Of a stretch of 64,000 nucleotides of DNA, positions 28,443 to 37,859 are shown one piece after another; within the stretch, counting starts at the first letter, position 1, and every line of letters starts with the position of its first letter. A program made the translations under genes and the position numbers. The notes beneath the pieces are model-generated. The model was not told where the DNA came from. It did no database searches and was given only the letters and a program-made list of their open reading frames with translations. This stretch comes from Flagellimonas allohymeniacidonis. Its GTDB lineage: Bacteria; Bacteroidota; Bacteroidia; Flavobacteriales; Flavobacteriaceae. The stretch spans positions 1,589,290 through 1,653,289 of the forward strand of contig NZ_SGIU01000001.1 of assembly GCF_004296335.1 (NCBI RefSeq), given 5' to 3'.

Positions 28443-28601
28443 ATGAAAACTATATTGCTTTTGATTACGGTAAGTCTATCCTCCCTTGCCTTGGTCGGTT
28501 GTACAAACGATGAAGGTGACAGCGACTTGGATATTATAACCCCCAATGAGGAAGAAACCAGTGCAATCACCAATTCAAGTACTGAAGAAAAGGGGAACTA
28601 A
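28443..28601 (+). CDS. Small lipoprotein (52 aa)
   Basis: ATG at 28443 to TAA at 28599-28601. Residues 1-20 form a lipoprotein signal (MKTILLLITVS...ALVGC, Cys20), followed by a short acidic, Ser/Thr-rich tail of 32 residues. It is divergent from the esterase lipoprotein (starts 126 bases apart) and its end overlaps the folD stop by four bases. Short but with a convincing lipobox; function unknown. Confidence 0.55.
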   Translation: MKTILLLITVSLSSLALVGCTNDEGDSDLDIITPNEEETSAITNSSTEEKGN

Positions 28602-29485
28602 GCGTTTTTCTGCTTATGTCTCTCCCTTGCCAATAATGTATTTTTTAGCAGCATGGCAATGGTCATGGGACCCACACCTCCTGGTACAGGAGTGATATAG
28701 GAAGCTTTTTCCTTGACCGCTTCAAAATCTACATCCCCTGTAATGTAGTAGCCTCGTTCACGGGTTTCGTCAGGAACGCGGGTGATGCCCACATCAATAA
28801 CTACCACATCTTTCTTGACCATGTCCGCCTTCAGGAAATTGGGTACACCCAAGGCAGAAACGATGATATCGGCTTGCAGGGTCATGGATTTGATATCCTT
28901 GGTACGGCTATGCGTCAATGTTACCGTAGCATTGGCTGCCTTTCCTTTTTGGCTCATTAAAATACTGATAGGCCTTCCCACAATATGGCTTCTGCCAATT
29001 ACCACAGTGTGCTTCCCTTCGGTGTCCACCTCATATCTTCGAAGCAATTCCATTATTCCAAAGGGGGTAGCTGGAATAAATGACTCCATATCGAGGGCCA
29101 TTTTTCCAAAGTTTGTGGGATGGAATCCATCCACATCCTTATCTGGATGCACCGCCATCAAAACTTTTTGCTCATCGATATGCTTTGGAAGGGGAAGTTG
29201 AACGATATACCCATCGATGTCGTCATTGGCATTGAGGTTGGCCACTTGTTGCAACAGGGTTTCTTCGGATGTATCCTCGGGAAGATGAATCAACGTAGAC
29301 TCAAATCCTATTTTTTTACAGGAGCGCACTTTGCTTCCGACATAGGTAAGACTTGCCCCATCATTACCTACTAAAACAGCTGCCAAATGAGGGACTTTTT
29401 CTCCCCTTTCTTTCATTTGGTCCACTTCAATGGCAATTTCTTCCTTGATTTGATTGGAAACTTTTCTTCCGTCAAGAATTTTCAT
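28598..29485 (-). CDS. folD: Bifunctional methylenetetrahydrofolate dehydrogenase/cyclohydrolase FolD
   Basis: 295 residues, the usual length. Substrate and NADP motifs are intact: YVGSKVRSCKKIG with the catalytic Lys, QLPLPKH, DVDGFHPTN, GRSHIVGRP, and PVPGGVGPMTIAML. It oxidises methylene-THF and hydrolyses methenyl-THF in one-carbon metabolism. It lies 42 bases downstream of ffh on the same strand. Confidence 0.97.
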   Translation of the reverse strand: MKILDGRKVSNQIKEEIAIEVDQMKERGEKVPHLAAVLVGNDGASLTYVGSKVRSCKKIGFESTLIHLPEDTSEETLLQQVANLNANDDIDGYIVQLPLPKHIDEQKVLMAVHPDKDVDGFHPTNFGKMALDMESFIPATPFGIMELLRRYEVDTEGKHTVVIGRSHIVGRPISILMSQKGKAANATVTLTHSRTKDIKSMTLQADIIVSALGVPNFLKADMVKKDVVVIDVGITRVPDETRERGYYITGDVDFEAVKEKASYITPVPGGVGPMTIAMLLKNTLLARERHKQKNA

Positions 29486-29527
29486 GAGGGTTGGTCTTTT
29501 ATTGTGGTTATCTAACTTTATGTAGCT

Positions 29528-30856
29528 CTATCGCATATTTTGCATCATCTGCATCATCTTCTTTCCACCGCCACCTTGCATCATCTTCATCATTTTGCTC
29601 ATTTGCTGGAATTGCTTTAATAGCTGGTTGACCTCTTGAATAGACCTTCCGCTACCCACTGCTATTCGTTTTTTTCTGCTCGCATTGAGCTTAGATGGAT
29701 TGGAACGTTCGTCCGGCGTCATGGAATGAATAATTGCTTCAATGTGTTTGAAAGCGTCATCATCGATATCCAGACCTTTCATGGCTTTGCCAACACCGGG
29801 AATCATGCCCATTAGGTCTTTCATGTTCCCCATCTTCTTGATTTGCTGAATCTGACTCAAGAAATCATCAAAGCCAAACCTATTTTTGGCAATTTTCTTC
29901 TGAATTTTTCTGGCCTGCTCTTCGTCGAACTGTTCCTGTGCCCTCTCCACCAAGGAAACTACATCACCCATGCCCAAAATGCGGTCTGCCATCCGATTGG
30001 GATAGAACACATCGATGGCGTCCATCTTTTCACCCGTTCCGATGAACTTAATGGGTTTGTTTACAACGGATTTAATGGAAATGGCCGCACCCCCGCGGGT
30101 ATCACCGTCCAATTTGGTAAGGATCACTCCATCGAAATTCAAGACATCATTGAAGGCCTTTGCGGTGTTCACGGCATCCTGACCGGTCATGGAGTCCACA
30201 ACAAACAGCGTTTCTTGTGGATTAACGGTTTTATGGATGTTCGCAATTTCAGTCATCATTTGCTCATCCACTGCCAAACGCCCAGCGGTATCGATGATGA
30301 CCACGTTATTGCCATTTTTCTTTGCATGGGCCACACCTGCTTTGGCAATGGCCACAGGGTCGTTGTTTTCCTTATCGGAATATACCTCAACCCCTATTTG
30401 CTCGCCAACAATGTGCAATTGGTCAATTGCGGCAGGTCGATATACGTCACCCGCCACCAAAAGCGGATTTTTTGATTTTTTCTTTTTGAGATAGTTGGCC
30501 AGTTTGCCAGAGAAAGTCGTTTTACCTGAACCTTGTAGACCAGACATTAAGATTACCGAAGGGTTTCCTGAAAGATTGATTCCTTCAGCCTCGCCTCCCA
30601 TCAGTTGTGTCAACTCATCCTTTACAATCTTTACCATGAGCTGACCGGGTTGCAAGTTGGTCAATACGTTTTGCCCCATGGCCTGTTCCTTCACCCTATT
30701 GGTGAACTCTTTGGCTATTTTAAAGTTGACATCCGCATCAAGTAAGGCCCTTCTAACCTCCTTGAGGGTTTCGGCTACATTGATTTCGGTAATTTGGCCA
30801 TGTCCTTTAAGGACGTGTAAGGCCTTATCGAGTTTATCACTTAAATTATCAAACAT
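29528..30856 (-). CDS. ffh: Signal recognition particle GTPase Ffh
   Basis: 442 residues. N domain, then the SRP GTPase domain with G1 GLQGSGKTT, G3 DTAGR, and TKLDGDTRGG; the M domain at the end has the methionine-rich signal-binding and 4.5S RNA-binding region (SGRSIQEVNQLLKQFQ split, then MMKMM and a Gly/Met tail). It targets nascent membrane and secreted proteins to the translocon. Confidence 0.97.
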   Translation of the reverse strand: MFDNLSDKLDKALHVLKGHGQITEINVAETLKEVRRALLDADVNFKIAKEFTNRVKEQAMGQNVLTNLQPGQLMVKIVKDELTQLMGGEAEGINLSGNPSVILMSGLQGSGKTTFSGKLANYLKKKKSKNPLLVAGDVYRPAAIDQLHIVGEQIGVEVYSDKENNDPVAIAKAGVAHAKKNGNNVVIIDTAGRLAVDEQMMTEIANIHKTVNPQETLFVVDSMTGQDAVNTAKAFNDVLNFDGVILTKLDGDTRGGAAISIKSVVNKPIKFIGTGEKMDAIDVFYPNRMADRILGMGDVVSLVERAQEQFDEEQARKIQKKIAKNRFGFDDFLSQIQQIKKMGNMKDLMGMIPGVGKAMKGLDIDDDAFKHIEAIIHSMTPDERSNPSKLNASRKKRIAVGSGRSIQEVNQLLKQFQQMSKMMKMMQGGGGKKMMQMMQNMR

Positions 30857-30931
30857 GTGCTTTCGTCATTTTTGAAGGAGCACAAAGTTAAGCATAAGCA
30901 GTGGGAAGCACAATTGGCATGGGCACAAATA

Positions 30932-30957
30932 GAAAAAGGGCACTTTATAGTGCCCTT
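30932..30957 (-). terminator. Rho-independent terminator for the 137-aa acidic lipoprotein gene
   Basis: Stem AAGGGCAC (30936-30943) with GTGCCCTT (30950-30957), extended by one T-A pair, loop TTAT. On the minus strand the stem is followed by a run of T (complement of AAAAA at 30933-30937). It lies 30 bases after the lipoprotein stop codon. Confidence 0.75.
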
Positions 30958-30986
30958 AGTATATATTTTGCTCTAAACTTTGGTTA

Positions 30987-31463
30987 CTACACGCGGGTTA
31001 AGGTCAAGAAATCATCCTCACCATCGTCATCATCATCGAGGAGACGAATGCTATTGGAACTATACTCAATTACGTACCAATCTTCGCTTAATTCATCGAA
31101 ATCGTTGGATAAGGAAAACGATACATTAAATTCCAGCTCATCGGAATCGTCGTCATCGTCAAGGCTGCTGTCATCCAACTTAATGAACCAAGATCCAGTG
31201 AAGCTTAAGGTGCCATTTTCGGCAACTACGCTACCATCGGCATTAAAAGTGAAAGTAAATCCATCAAAATCACTCGTTTCGTCCCTTCCATCATCAATAA
31301 ATTGGGTGATGCGCCAGGTTCCATCAATTGCAGCATCACGAAGAGCCGTGACATCGGTGTTGTCAAAGTCGCCTGTTGTCACCGTATCGTCGTCGTTGTC
31401 ACAAGCAGCCAGAAAAATGACCAAAGCAGAAAAAAATAGGTTTTTAAAGTGTTTCATTTTCAT
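30987..31463 (-). CDS. Acidic lipocalin-like lipoprotein
   Basis: About 158 residues from the ATG at 31463 (or the next Met at 31457). Lipoprotein signal with ...LAAC. The mature part is one lipocalin-like module: GTWRITQFIDDG, FTFNADGSV, GSW, DWYVIEYSSNSIRLL, and it is very acidic with Asp runs (DDDTV, SLDDDDDSDE, LLDDDDDGEDD). The same module occurs three times in the neighbouring 584-aa lipoprotein, so the two are paralogues. Asp clusters suggest divalent cation binding, which is inference. It has its own terminator. Confidence 0.75.
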   Translation of the reverse strand: MKMKHFKNLFFSALVIFLAACDNDDDTVTTGDFDNTDVTALRDAAIDGTWRITQFIDDGRDETSDFDGFTFTFNADGSVVAENGTLSFTGSWFIKLDDSSLDDDDDSDELEFNVSFSLSNDFDELSEDWYVIEYSSNSIRLLDDDDDGEDDFLTLTRV

Positions 31464-31596
31464 TTCTTTTAGGGTTAAAGCAATTTTTGCTGTTCTCAAG
31501 CAACAAGGGGTCATGGTACTCCCCTCTCATATATAAAACTATTCAAGCCTTAATTACCCTACTCGAAAGTTTTTATTTGGGAAACATTTAACAAAG

Positions 31597-31628
31597 AAAA
31601 GGACGGCCTTGGGGAGAGCCGTCCTTTT
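31597..31628 (-). terminator. Rho-independent terminator for the 584-aa lipoprotein gene
   Basis: 11-bp perfect stem AAAAGGACGGC (31597-31607) with GCCGTCCTTTT (31618-31628), 10-base loop. In the minus-strand transcript it ends with TTTT and lies 21 bases after the stop codon of the gene at 31650-33404. Confidence 0.8.
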
Positions 31629-31649
31629 CCAAATGATTGGGGAAATCGA

Positions 31650-33404
31650 TTATGGTTTTTCGAAAACTAAAATTTCAGTTGAGTTTTCATCTTCGTGTAC
31701 CAATTCAATTCGATTGGCATCTACTTCGTTAATGTACCAGTCATCGGTAAGCTCGGTCAAACTTCCATCGTTGTCAAAATTCAAGAAGAATTTCAAGTTA
31801 CCATCGTCATCTCTCAGCACTCTCCAAAGTCCAGCAGCGATTGGGTCATCATTTACAGAAACCTCAACTTGGTGCATGGTAGAGAAATTGAAATCCATAT
31901 CGGTATAGTTATCGGTCATATCCATGCCATCTTCTGTGTAGCTGGCAACGTTCCAAGGACCACCGAACAAAATATTTCTGATTTCTGGAATATCACCATC
32001 GTCAGCGCTGTCGTCACATACTCGCAACAAAACTAGCTCGTAACCTATCTCTTCAACCTCGAACTTCAATCGGTGGTCGTCAAGGTCGCGTAGTGGCCAG
32101 TCGAAGCTTACGCCGTCCTCGGGCATTTCTATCAATAGTGAAGGTATTTCTTCGTTGTTTAGACCTACTTCCCAGGTACCTTCGATGGTAGTGATACCAT
32201 CACTTAAGGTAACTACACCGTCAGCCATGAAGTTGAATTCATATCCAAGTAGTCTGCGAATTTCCTCACCTTGGTTTTTCACCTTTTTGATGATCCACTC
32301 ACATTCCTTCAAAATTTCTCTTAAGGTGTCAGGGTCGTCATCTCCATCATCGTCTGGACAATGTTGTCTCATGATGATCTTATTTCCGTTTTCGGCAAAC
32401 AACTTGATGGTATGATCTCCGATTTCGTATACCAACCACTCCAGGTTAAAGTCAACCAAAACATCAAACTCTAGGGTAAGAAGCGGGCCTCTGTCAGTAA
32501 ACCTAGCACTCCATGTACCGTTCAACACATTTCCTTCCCGGTCTTTTACCGTAACTCCTCCGTCTTCGGTGAAGTTCATTACATACTCGAAGTACTGGTC
32601 CGTTTGGTCCACATTGTCACGCACAACCTCTCTTACTACCCAAGGACATTGGGTCAAGCAAAAGTCGAAACGCTCTTCGTCAAAATCGTCATCATTATAA
32701 TCGTCGTCGTCATCTTCATCACACTCATCTTCAGCTTGCTCAAGGGCCATTGCCAATTCGGCATTGCTGTCAACAACAATTTCAGTACCGTCAAATTTTT
32801 TCAGGGTCACAGGGAATTGAATACTTACAAGATCATCATCCTCAAGTCCGTCAAAAAACTTACGAAGATCTTCATCACTTGTAATATTGAACTCTCCTGT
32901 TTGCTGCTCATTGATATCAAATGTGAAAAGGGTGATAGGGTATACAAAATCGATACATTCAATATCGTCATCGTCTCCACCTTCCAAACAACCTTCGGCA
33001 AGATCTTCCAATTGATCGGCATTTTCGATGACCAATTCGGTAAAATCAGCAAATGTGATGGTAATCGGGAAAAGAATTTCAAGAATATCATCATCAACAT
33101 CAACTTCGTCAAAGATTTCTTCAATGGCATGAAGATCTTCGCGAGAGTCAATGGTAATTTCAACACCGTTAACATTTACGGTATAAGGAAAGTTAACGGC
33201 AAAACAGCTGGCGCTGTCCACGATGTTGTCAAAAGAACCGTCATTGGACGAAGTTTTCTTAATCAATGAAGCCGTAGTGGAGCTTGCTGTAATAGTTTCT
33301 TGTTGGTCTCCACCAACTTCTTCAAATTCCTCTTGACACGAGGTAAAGAGTAAGGCCAAAGCGAAAAGGCCGGTAAGTGCAAATTTTGTTATAAGATTTT
33401 TCAT
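31650..33404 (-). CDS. Large acidic repeat lipoprotein
   Basis: 584 residues. Lipoprotein signal with Cys23 (FTSC). Residues about 72-217 hold four short repeats of the type FP-[IV]-T-[IL]-..-V.I.S.edL (near 72, 112, 155, 197). An Asp/Glu run follows at 225-246. The rest consists of three lipocalin-like modules (about 250-350, 364-463, 476-584), each with a W near the start, a NF..DG.VTV strand, GTW/GLW, and a closing IKL/ELV strand. The separate lipoprotein downstream is a fourth copy of this module. It is divergent from the ECF sigma factor (113 bases between starts), so it may be a target or partner of that signalling system. Family seen in Bacteroidota, function unknown. Confidence 0.75.
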   Translation of the reverse strand: MKNLITKFALTGLFALALLFTSCQEEFEEVGGDQQETITASSTTASLIKKTSSNDGSFDNIVDSASCFAVNFPYTVNVNGVEITIDSREDLHAIEEIFDEVDVDDDILEILFPITITFADFTELVIENADQLEDLAEGCLEGGDDDDIECIDFVYPITLFTFDINEQQTGEFNITSDEDLRKFFDGLEDDDLVSIQFPVTLKKFDGTEIVVDSNAELAMALEQAEDECDEDDDDDYNDDDFDEERFDFCLTQCPWVVREVVRDNVDQTDQYFEYVMNFTEDGGVTVKDREGNVLNGTWSARFTDRGPLLTLEFDVLVDFNLEWLVYEIGDHTIKLFAENGNKIIMRQHCPDDDGDDDPDTLREILKECEWIIKKVKNQGEEIRRLLGYEFNFMADGVVTLSDGITTIEGTWEVGLNNEEIPSLLIEMPEDGVSFDWPLRDLDDHRLKFEVEEIGYELVLLRVCDDSADDGDIPEIRNILFGGPWNVASYTEDGMDMTDNYTDMDFNFSTMHQVEVSVNDDPIAAGLWRVLRDDDGNLKFFLNFDNDGSLTELTDDWYINEVDANRIELVHEDENSTEILVFEKP

Positions 33405-33517
33405 AACGATTTGGATTTTTTAGTCGTGATACACTTCTAGAACAACTTCCAAAACAAAAACCCTACTTTGTCTTTGTTTTTTTTAAAATATCTTTGGACA
33501 ACAACAAACCTTCCTAA

Positions 33518-34015
33518 ATGAGCAATGTTTGTGAAGATCAGGTCTATAGCTCCATTTTCAGGGCCAATTCAAAAACGCTATTCAACTACATATATTATAA
33601 GTTTGGCAACGAGGCCAAAGCCAACGATGCCGTACAAGAGGCTTTTGTGAAGCTTTGGGAGAACTGTAGCAAAGTCGCTCCCGAAAAGGCAAAGGCTTAT
33701 CTATACACCGTGGCCAACAATATGTATTTAAATGTGCTCAAAGCGGAAAAGGTGCGCTTAAAGTATGCCGACACCTCAAATGACAGGTCGAACGAATCGC
33801 CTGAATTTTTGATGGAGGAAAAGGAATACAAACAAAAACTGGATAATGCCCTGGACAGTTTACCGGAAAACCAGCGTACCACTTTTTTGCTGAATCGAAT
33901 AGATGGAAAAAAATATGCTGAAATTGCTGAAATGGAAGGCGTAAGCGTAAAGGCCATTGAAAAAAGGATGCATTTGGCACTAAAATCGTTGCGGGAGAAG
34001 ATTGATGGGATATAA
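33518..34015 (+). CDS. ECF RNA polymerase sigma factor
   Basis: 165 residues. Region 2 (AVQEAFVKLWEN, AYLYTVANNMYLN) and region 4 (LPENQRTTFLLNRIDGKKYAEIAE in pieces, SVKAIEKRMHLALKSLREKI) are complete, with no region 3, as in sigma-70 family ECF factors of the FecI type. It is followed by a FecR anti-sigma factor and a TonB-dependent receptor, so it should respond to an extracellular signal transmitted by the receptor. Confidence 0.92.
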   Translation: MSNVCEDQVYSSIFRANSKTLFNYIYYKFGNEAKANDAVQEAFVKLWENCSKVAPEKAKAYLYTVANNMYLNVLKAEKVRLKYADTSNDRSNESPEFLMEEKEYKQKLDNALDSLPENQRTTFLLNRIDGKKYAEIAEMEGVSVKAIEKRMHLALKSLREKIDGI

Positions 34016-34095
34016 TGGGGGATGCTGGGTGTCAGATGCTGGGTGTCAGATGTTGGGTGAAAGGTGAAGGGTGAAAGGTGAAGGGGTGAAAGGAA
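34016..34095. repeat. GGTG-type low-complexity repeat
   Basis: Directly after the sigma factor stop come about 75 bases of degenerate units such as GCTGGGTGTCAGAT (twice) and GGGTGAAAGGTGAA (several times), G- and T/A-rich on the plus strand and nearly free of C. The same units occur in the larger array at 51813-52175. No ORF is encoded. Confidence 0.7.
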
Positions 34096-34197
34096 TTCAG
34101 GGCCATCCGGCATTTAAGTCGAAAAAAAAACAGATAAACGGAAAAAAGTAGGGTTTTTTATTCCCTAGTTGTTATAATAGCGTAAAGCCTAGAAATC

Positions 34198-35109
34198 ATG
34201 CAGGAAAATTACTTGGCAAAGTGGCTTAATGGTGATCTTTCGGAAGACGAACTCAAAGAGTTCATGAAGTCGGAAGAATATGCCTCATATCAAAGGCTCA
34301 AGGAAGTTTCTTCTACCTTGAGAGCCCCTGAATTTGAGGTTGAGACCGCTTTACAGCAATTAAAGCAAGAGCGTATTGGCGAGGCACCAAAGGTTATTGC
34401 ATTGCAGCCATACAAGAAGTTTTTGCGCGTAGCCGCTGCAGTAGCAGTTTTAATGGTAGGTTCTTATTTCTACTTAAACTTGGGCAAAGAAACCTTCTCT
34501 GCCGAGCTGGCGCAGCAAACTGAAGTAACCCTTCCTGATAATTCGGAAATCCTATTGAATGCCGATTCCAAAGTGACCTTCAACGAACGTACTTGGGACA
34601 AAACCCGAAAGGTTTCCCTTAAGGGAGAGGCCTTTTTTAAAGTGGCCAAAGGAAAAACCTTTACGGTAAGTACCTCTCAAGGTAGCGTTACGGTTTTGGG
34701 TACACAATTCAATGTGGAAAATCGTAAGGGTTTCTTTGAAGTGACCTGTTATGAAGGCTTGGTAAGCGTATCTTATAAGGATACGGAAAGAAAGCTTCAT
34801 GCGGGAACCTCCTTTATGGTTGTTGATGGGCGGGTTGTTGACGCTTCTCAACCTACCACTTCCACCCCATCTTGGATGAACAACGAAAGTTCTTTTGAAC
34901 GAATCCCCTTAAAATTCGTTTTCGAAGAGCTTGAAAGACAATATGATATTACGGTAAAAACCGAAAATGTGGACCAAAGTCTACTTTTTACCGGTACCTT
35001 TAGCAACACAGACATGAAAATGGCGTTAAAAAGTATAAGTGCCCCATCTCGAATTAAATTCAAACAAGAGGGTGATAATGTACTTTTCTATGCTGAGAAC
35101 ACACCGTAG
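34198..35109 (+). CDS. FecR-family anti-sigma factor
   Basis: 303 residues. N-terminal cytoplasmic part (about 1-75, starting MQENYLAKWLNGDLSEDEL), one membrane helix (about 82-100), the periplasmic FecR domain (LPDNSEILLNADSKVTF, GEAFFKVAKGKTF, VLGTQFNV) and a C-terminal DUF4974-type region (IPLKFVFEELERQYD, FSNTDMKMALKSI). It should hold the ECF factor inactive until the STN domain of the receptor signals. Its end overlaps the start of the receptor gene by about 30 bases. Confidence 0.92.
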   Translation: MQENYLAKWLNGDLSEDELKEFMKSEEYASYQRLKEVSSTLRAPEFEVETALQQLKQERIGEAPKVIALQPYKKFLRVAAAVAVLMVGSYFYLNLGKETFSAELAQQTEVTLPDNSEILLNADSKVTFNERTWDKTRKVSLKGEAFFKVAKGKTFTVSTSQGSVTVLGTQFNVENRKGFFEVTCYEGLVSVSYKDTERKLHAGTSFMVVDGRVVDASQPTTSTPSWMNNESSFERIPLKFVFEELERQYDITVKTENVDQSLLFTGTFSNTDMKMALKSISAPSRIKFKQEGDNVLFYAENTP

Positions 35110-37666
35110 TAGACCCAAGGTTTTCTGCCTAGGATTGCTATTCCTTTTTTGTTTTTTGCATTCTCGCGGATGGGCGCAGGAAAAACTAACTGAGCAAAAG
35201 TCTCTTATCGCTGTTGTCAAAGAATTGGAGCAGCAGTTCAATGTCAAGTTTTCCTATATCAATTCCGACATGGAGCCCCTTTCCTCAGATATTCCTGGGA
35301 ATCTTGTGGCCCTCGATGATATTCTTTCCTATCTAGAGGAAGACCTTCAGCTAAAAATTGAACGTCTTAATGAACGCTATTACACCTTGACCAAGCGAAC
35401 ATTGGTTTCCATTTGTGGGAAGGTGCTGGACAATTTTGCTGAAAACAATGTACCCTCAGCCACCGTGGAGGTAATGAATACCGAAGTGGCCCTGACCACC
35501 GATATCGATGGGAAATTCCAACTCGATGACATCCCCAGGAACGCAACCTTAAAAATTAGATATCTGGGGTACGTCACTCAATACGTTCCCGTGGAAAGAT
35601 TGATTGAAGGTGATGGTTGTGCCAAAATTCTACTTGCGCAGAACTATCAACAATTAAAGGAAGTCATCGTATATAAGTTTCTCACAACAGGGATTACCAA
35701 AGAAACGGACGCAAGTGTCACCTTAAATACTGCCGAATTTGGAATTTTGCCAGGATTGATTGAACCCGATGTCCTTCAGACCGTGCAGGCCTTACCCGGA
35801 ATCAAGAGTATTGACGAAACCGTATCGGATATCAATATTCGCGGAGGAACCAACGACCAAAACCTTATTTTATGGAATGGGATAAAAATGTATCAGTCTG
35901 GTCACTTCTTCGGGCTGATTTCCGCTTTTAACCCCTATCTCACCGAAAAAGTGACCGTCTACAAAAACGGAACCCCAAGTCGCTTTGGTGATGGAGTAAG
36001 CGGGGTCATCCAAATGGAAACCAGTGATGACATCTCTGATTATTTTACAGGAGGTGCAGGTTTTAATTTAATCAGTGGTGATGTTTTTGGGCAAATTCCA
36101 CTTCGAGAAAATGTGGCCCTACAATTTTCTGCCCGTAGGTCTACCACCGACTTCTTGAACACACCCACTTATGATCGTTTTTTTGATAGGGCCTTTCAGG
36201 ACAGCGAGGTAATCGACCAAAACAACGTGCGACTAGATCGTGCATTCCGTAGGAATGAAAATTTCTTTTTCTATGATTTTACAGGGAAGCTCCTTTATGA
36301 TTTCAATGATTATCACAAAATCCGGCTGAACTTTATCAGCATAAACAATAACCTCGATTTTGAGGAAACCAATCTGGATACCGATGAAACCACAAACAGC
36401 GTTCTGGACCAGACCAATCTTTCGTTTGGAGGACAGTTGACCAGTGAGTGGACAGACCGCTTGTCGAGCCACCTTAATGTGTATTATACCCGATATAATT
36501 TGGATGCCCAAAACCTATTTGCCAACCAGGTGCAATTGTTGCTCCAAAACAATCAAGTGGAAGAAAATGCCCTGAAGCTCAATACCGCTTACAAATTGCA
36601 CAAGAACCTGATGTGGCATAATGGGTACCAATACATTGAAACGGGTATCACCAACACAACCAATATAACCCAACCCCCTTTTAATAGTGAAATCAAAGGG
36701 GTTATACGAATTCACGCCCCCTTTTCAGAAATTGCTTATAATACCGAGGACAACCGTTTTATTGGAAGAGCTGGGATACGATTAAACTACATCAATAACC
36801 TGGGTACTTTTGACGCATTTTTGGTAGAACCTCGACTCAATCTCAATTTCCGATTGGCCAATTATCTCAGGGCCGAAGTTTTGGGGGAGTTTAAAAGTCA
36901 GAGCACCAATCAGGTGGTGGATTTGGAACAAAATTTCCTGGGCATCGAAAAAAGACGTTGGATTCTTTCTGACGACAATCTGTTACCCATCACCAAAAGC
37001 AAGCAGGGTTCAGTAGGAATCAATTATGAGAAAAATGATTTCTATTTAGGCTTGGAAGCCTTTTACAAACAGGTGGAAGGCATCAGCACGAGTACCCAAG
37101 GTTTTCAAAACCAAAATCAGTTCAACGGGGAAATTGGTTCTTATGATGTGCGGGGCATTGAGTTTCTTGTCAATAAAAGAGGAACAGACTACAGTGCCTG
37201 GTTCAGCTACACCTACAACAAAAATGATTATACATTTGAAACCATAGTGCCGCAGGCTTTTCCAAACAATCTGGATATTCGGCATACACTTACTTTCGCA
37301 GGAACCTATACCTACAACAATTTTAAATTTGGCCTGGGCATCAATTACCGAACAGGAAGGCCATTTACAGAGCCCTTGGAAGGGGATCAGGCCCTTAATA
37401 CCACTGTATTTCCTACACAAATCAACTTTCAGGAACCCAATTCAAGTAGATTGCCTGAGTACTTTCGGGCAGATGCTTCTGCGATTTACCTGTTCAATAT
37501 AAGTGATCGGGTCAAGGCCAATGCCGGGGTATCGGTATTGAATCTAACCAACAGAAGAAACCGTTTGAACACCTATTATCGAGTAACGGAGGATGACCAA
37601 ATCGAAACAGTGGAGAACATTTCACTGGGCATCACCCCAAATTTAAGTTTTCGGGTAAGCTTTTAA
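35078..37666 (+). CDS. TonB-dependent receptor with STN signalling domain
   Basis: About 862 residues from ATG at 35078 (GAGG seven bases upstream) or from ATG at 35090. Signal peptide ending RGWAQ. An STN domain (about 35-105: LIAVVKELEQQFNVKFSYI) contacts FecR, then a carboxypeptidase-like beta domain (ISICGKVLDNF... GYVTQYVP), a plug (LQTVQALPGIKSIDE, IRGGTNDQNLILWNG) and a 22-strand barrel ending in ITPNLSFRVSF. No SusD partner follows, which argues against a glycan (SusCD) system and for a metal chelate, siderophore or similar ligand. Together with the two upstream genes it forms a cell-surface signalling system. Confidence 0.9.
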   Translation: MYFSMLRTHRSRPKVFCLGLLFLFCFLHSRGWAQEKLTEQKSLIAVVKELEQQFNVKFSYINSDMEPLSSDIPGNLVALDDILSYLEEDLQLKIERLNERYYTLTKRTLVSICGKVLDNFAENNVPSATVEVMNTEVALTTDIDGKFQLDDIPRNATLKIRYLGYVTQYVPVERLIEGDGCAKILLAQNYQQLKEVIVYKFLTTGITKETDASVTLNTAEFGILPGLIEPDVLQTVQALPGIKSIDETVSDINIRGGTNDQNLILWNGIKMYQSGHFFGLISAFNPYLTEKVTVYKNGTPSRFGDGVSGVIQMETSDDISDYFTGGAGFNLISGDVFGQIPLRENVALQFSARRSTTDFLNTPTYDRFFDRAFQDSEVIDQNNVRLDRAFRRNENFFFYDFTGKLLYDFNDYHKIRLNFISINNNLDFEETNLDTDETTNSVLDQTNLSFGGQLTSEWTDRLSSHLNVYYTRYNLDAQNLFANQVQLLLQNNQVEENALKLNTAYKLHKNLMWHNGYQYIETGITNTTNITQPPFNSEIKGVIRIHAPFSEIAYNTEDNRFIGRAGIRLNYINNLGTFDAFLVEPRLNLNFRLANYLRAEVLGEFKSQSTNQVVDLEQNFLGIEKRRWILSDDNLLPITKSKQGSVGINYEKNDFYLGLEAFYKQVEGISTSTQGFQNQNQFNGEIGSYDVRGIEFLVNKRGTDYSAWFSYTYNKNDYTFETIVPQAFPNNLDIRHTLTFAGTYTYNNFKFGLGINYRTGRPFTEPLEGDQALNTTVFPTQINFQEPNSSRLPEYFRADASAIYLFNISDRVKANAGVSVLNLTNRRNRLNTYYRVTEDDQIETVENISLGITPNLSFRVSF

Positions 37667-37698
37667 TCCTTCATGGTCTGGTGTGAATGCAAAATGCT

Positions 37699-37716
37699 AT
37701 ACCCCTTAAAGGGTAT
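37699..37716 (+). terminator. Possible terminator after the TonB-dependent receptor
   Basis: Six-bp stem ATACCC/GGGTAT with loop CTTTAAA-type centre, followed by T-rich TTCTTTACATTT, 33 bases after the receptor stop codon. Short stem, so only moderately convincing. Confidence 0.4.
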
Positions 37717-37859
37717 TTCTTTACATTTGATAAGAAAAAATATATTTAGATATCGGTCTAAAATGTTTGATTCTAGGGTCTTAGTATCCATAAACCACGA
37801 TTCGGCATAGAAATTGTGTTTCCCAAATTGACTAACATATCTACACCAAAGAAACACGT

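Noticed and set aside
32604-33269. 221-codon plus-strand frame within the acidic lipoprotein
   Set aside because: Antisense to Asp/Glu-rich codons (GAT/GAA give ATC/TTC), which naturally leaves an Ile/Phe-rich open frame; no signal or motif.
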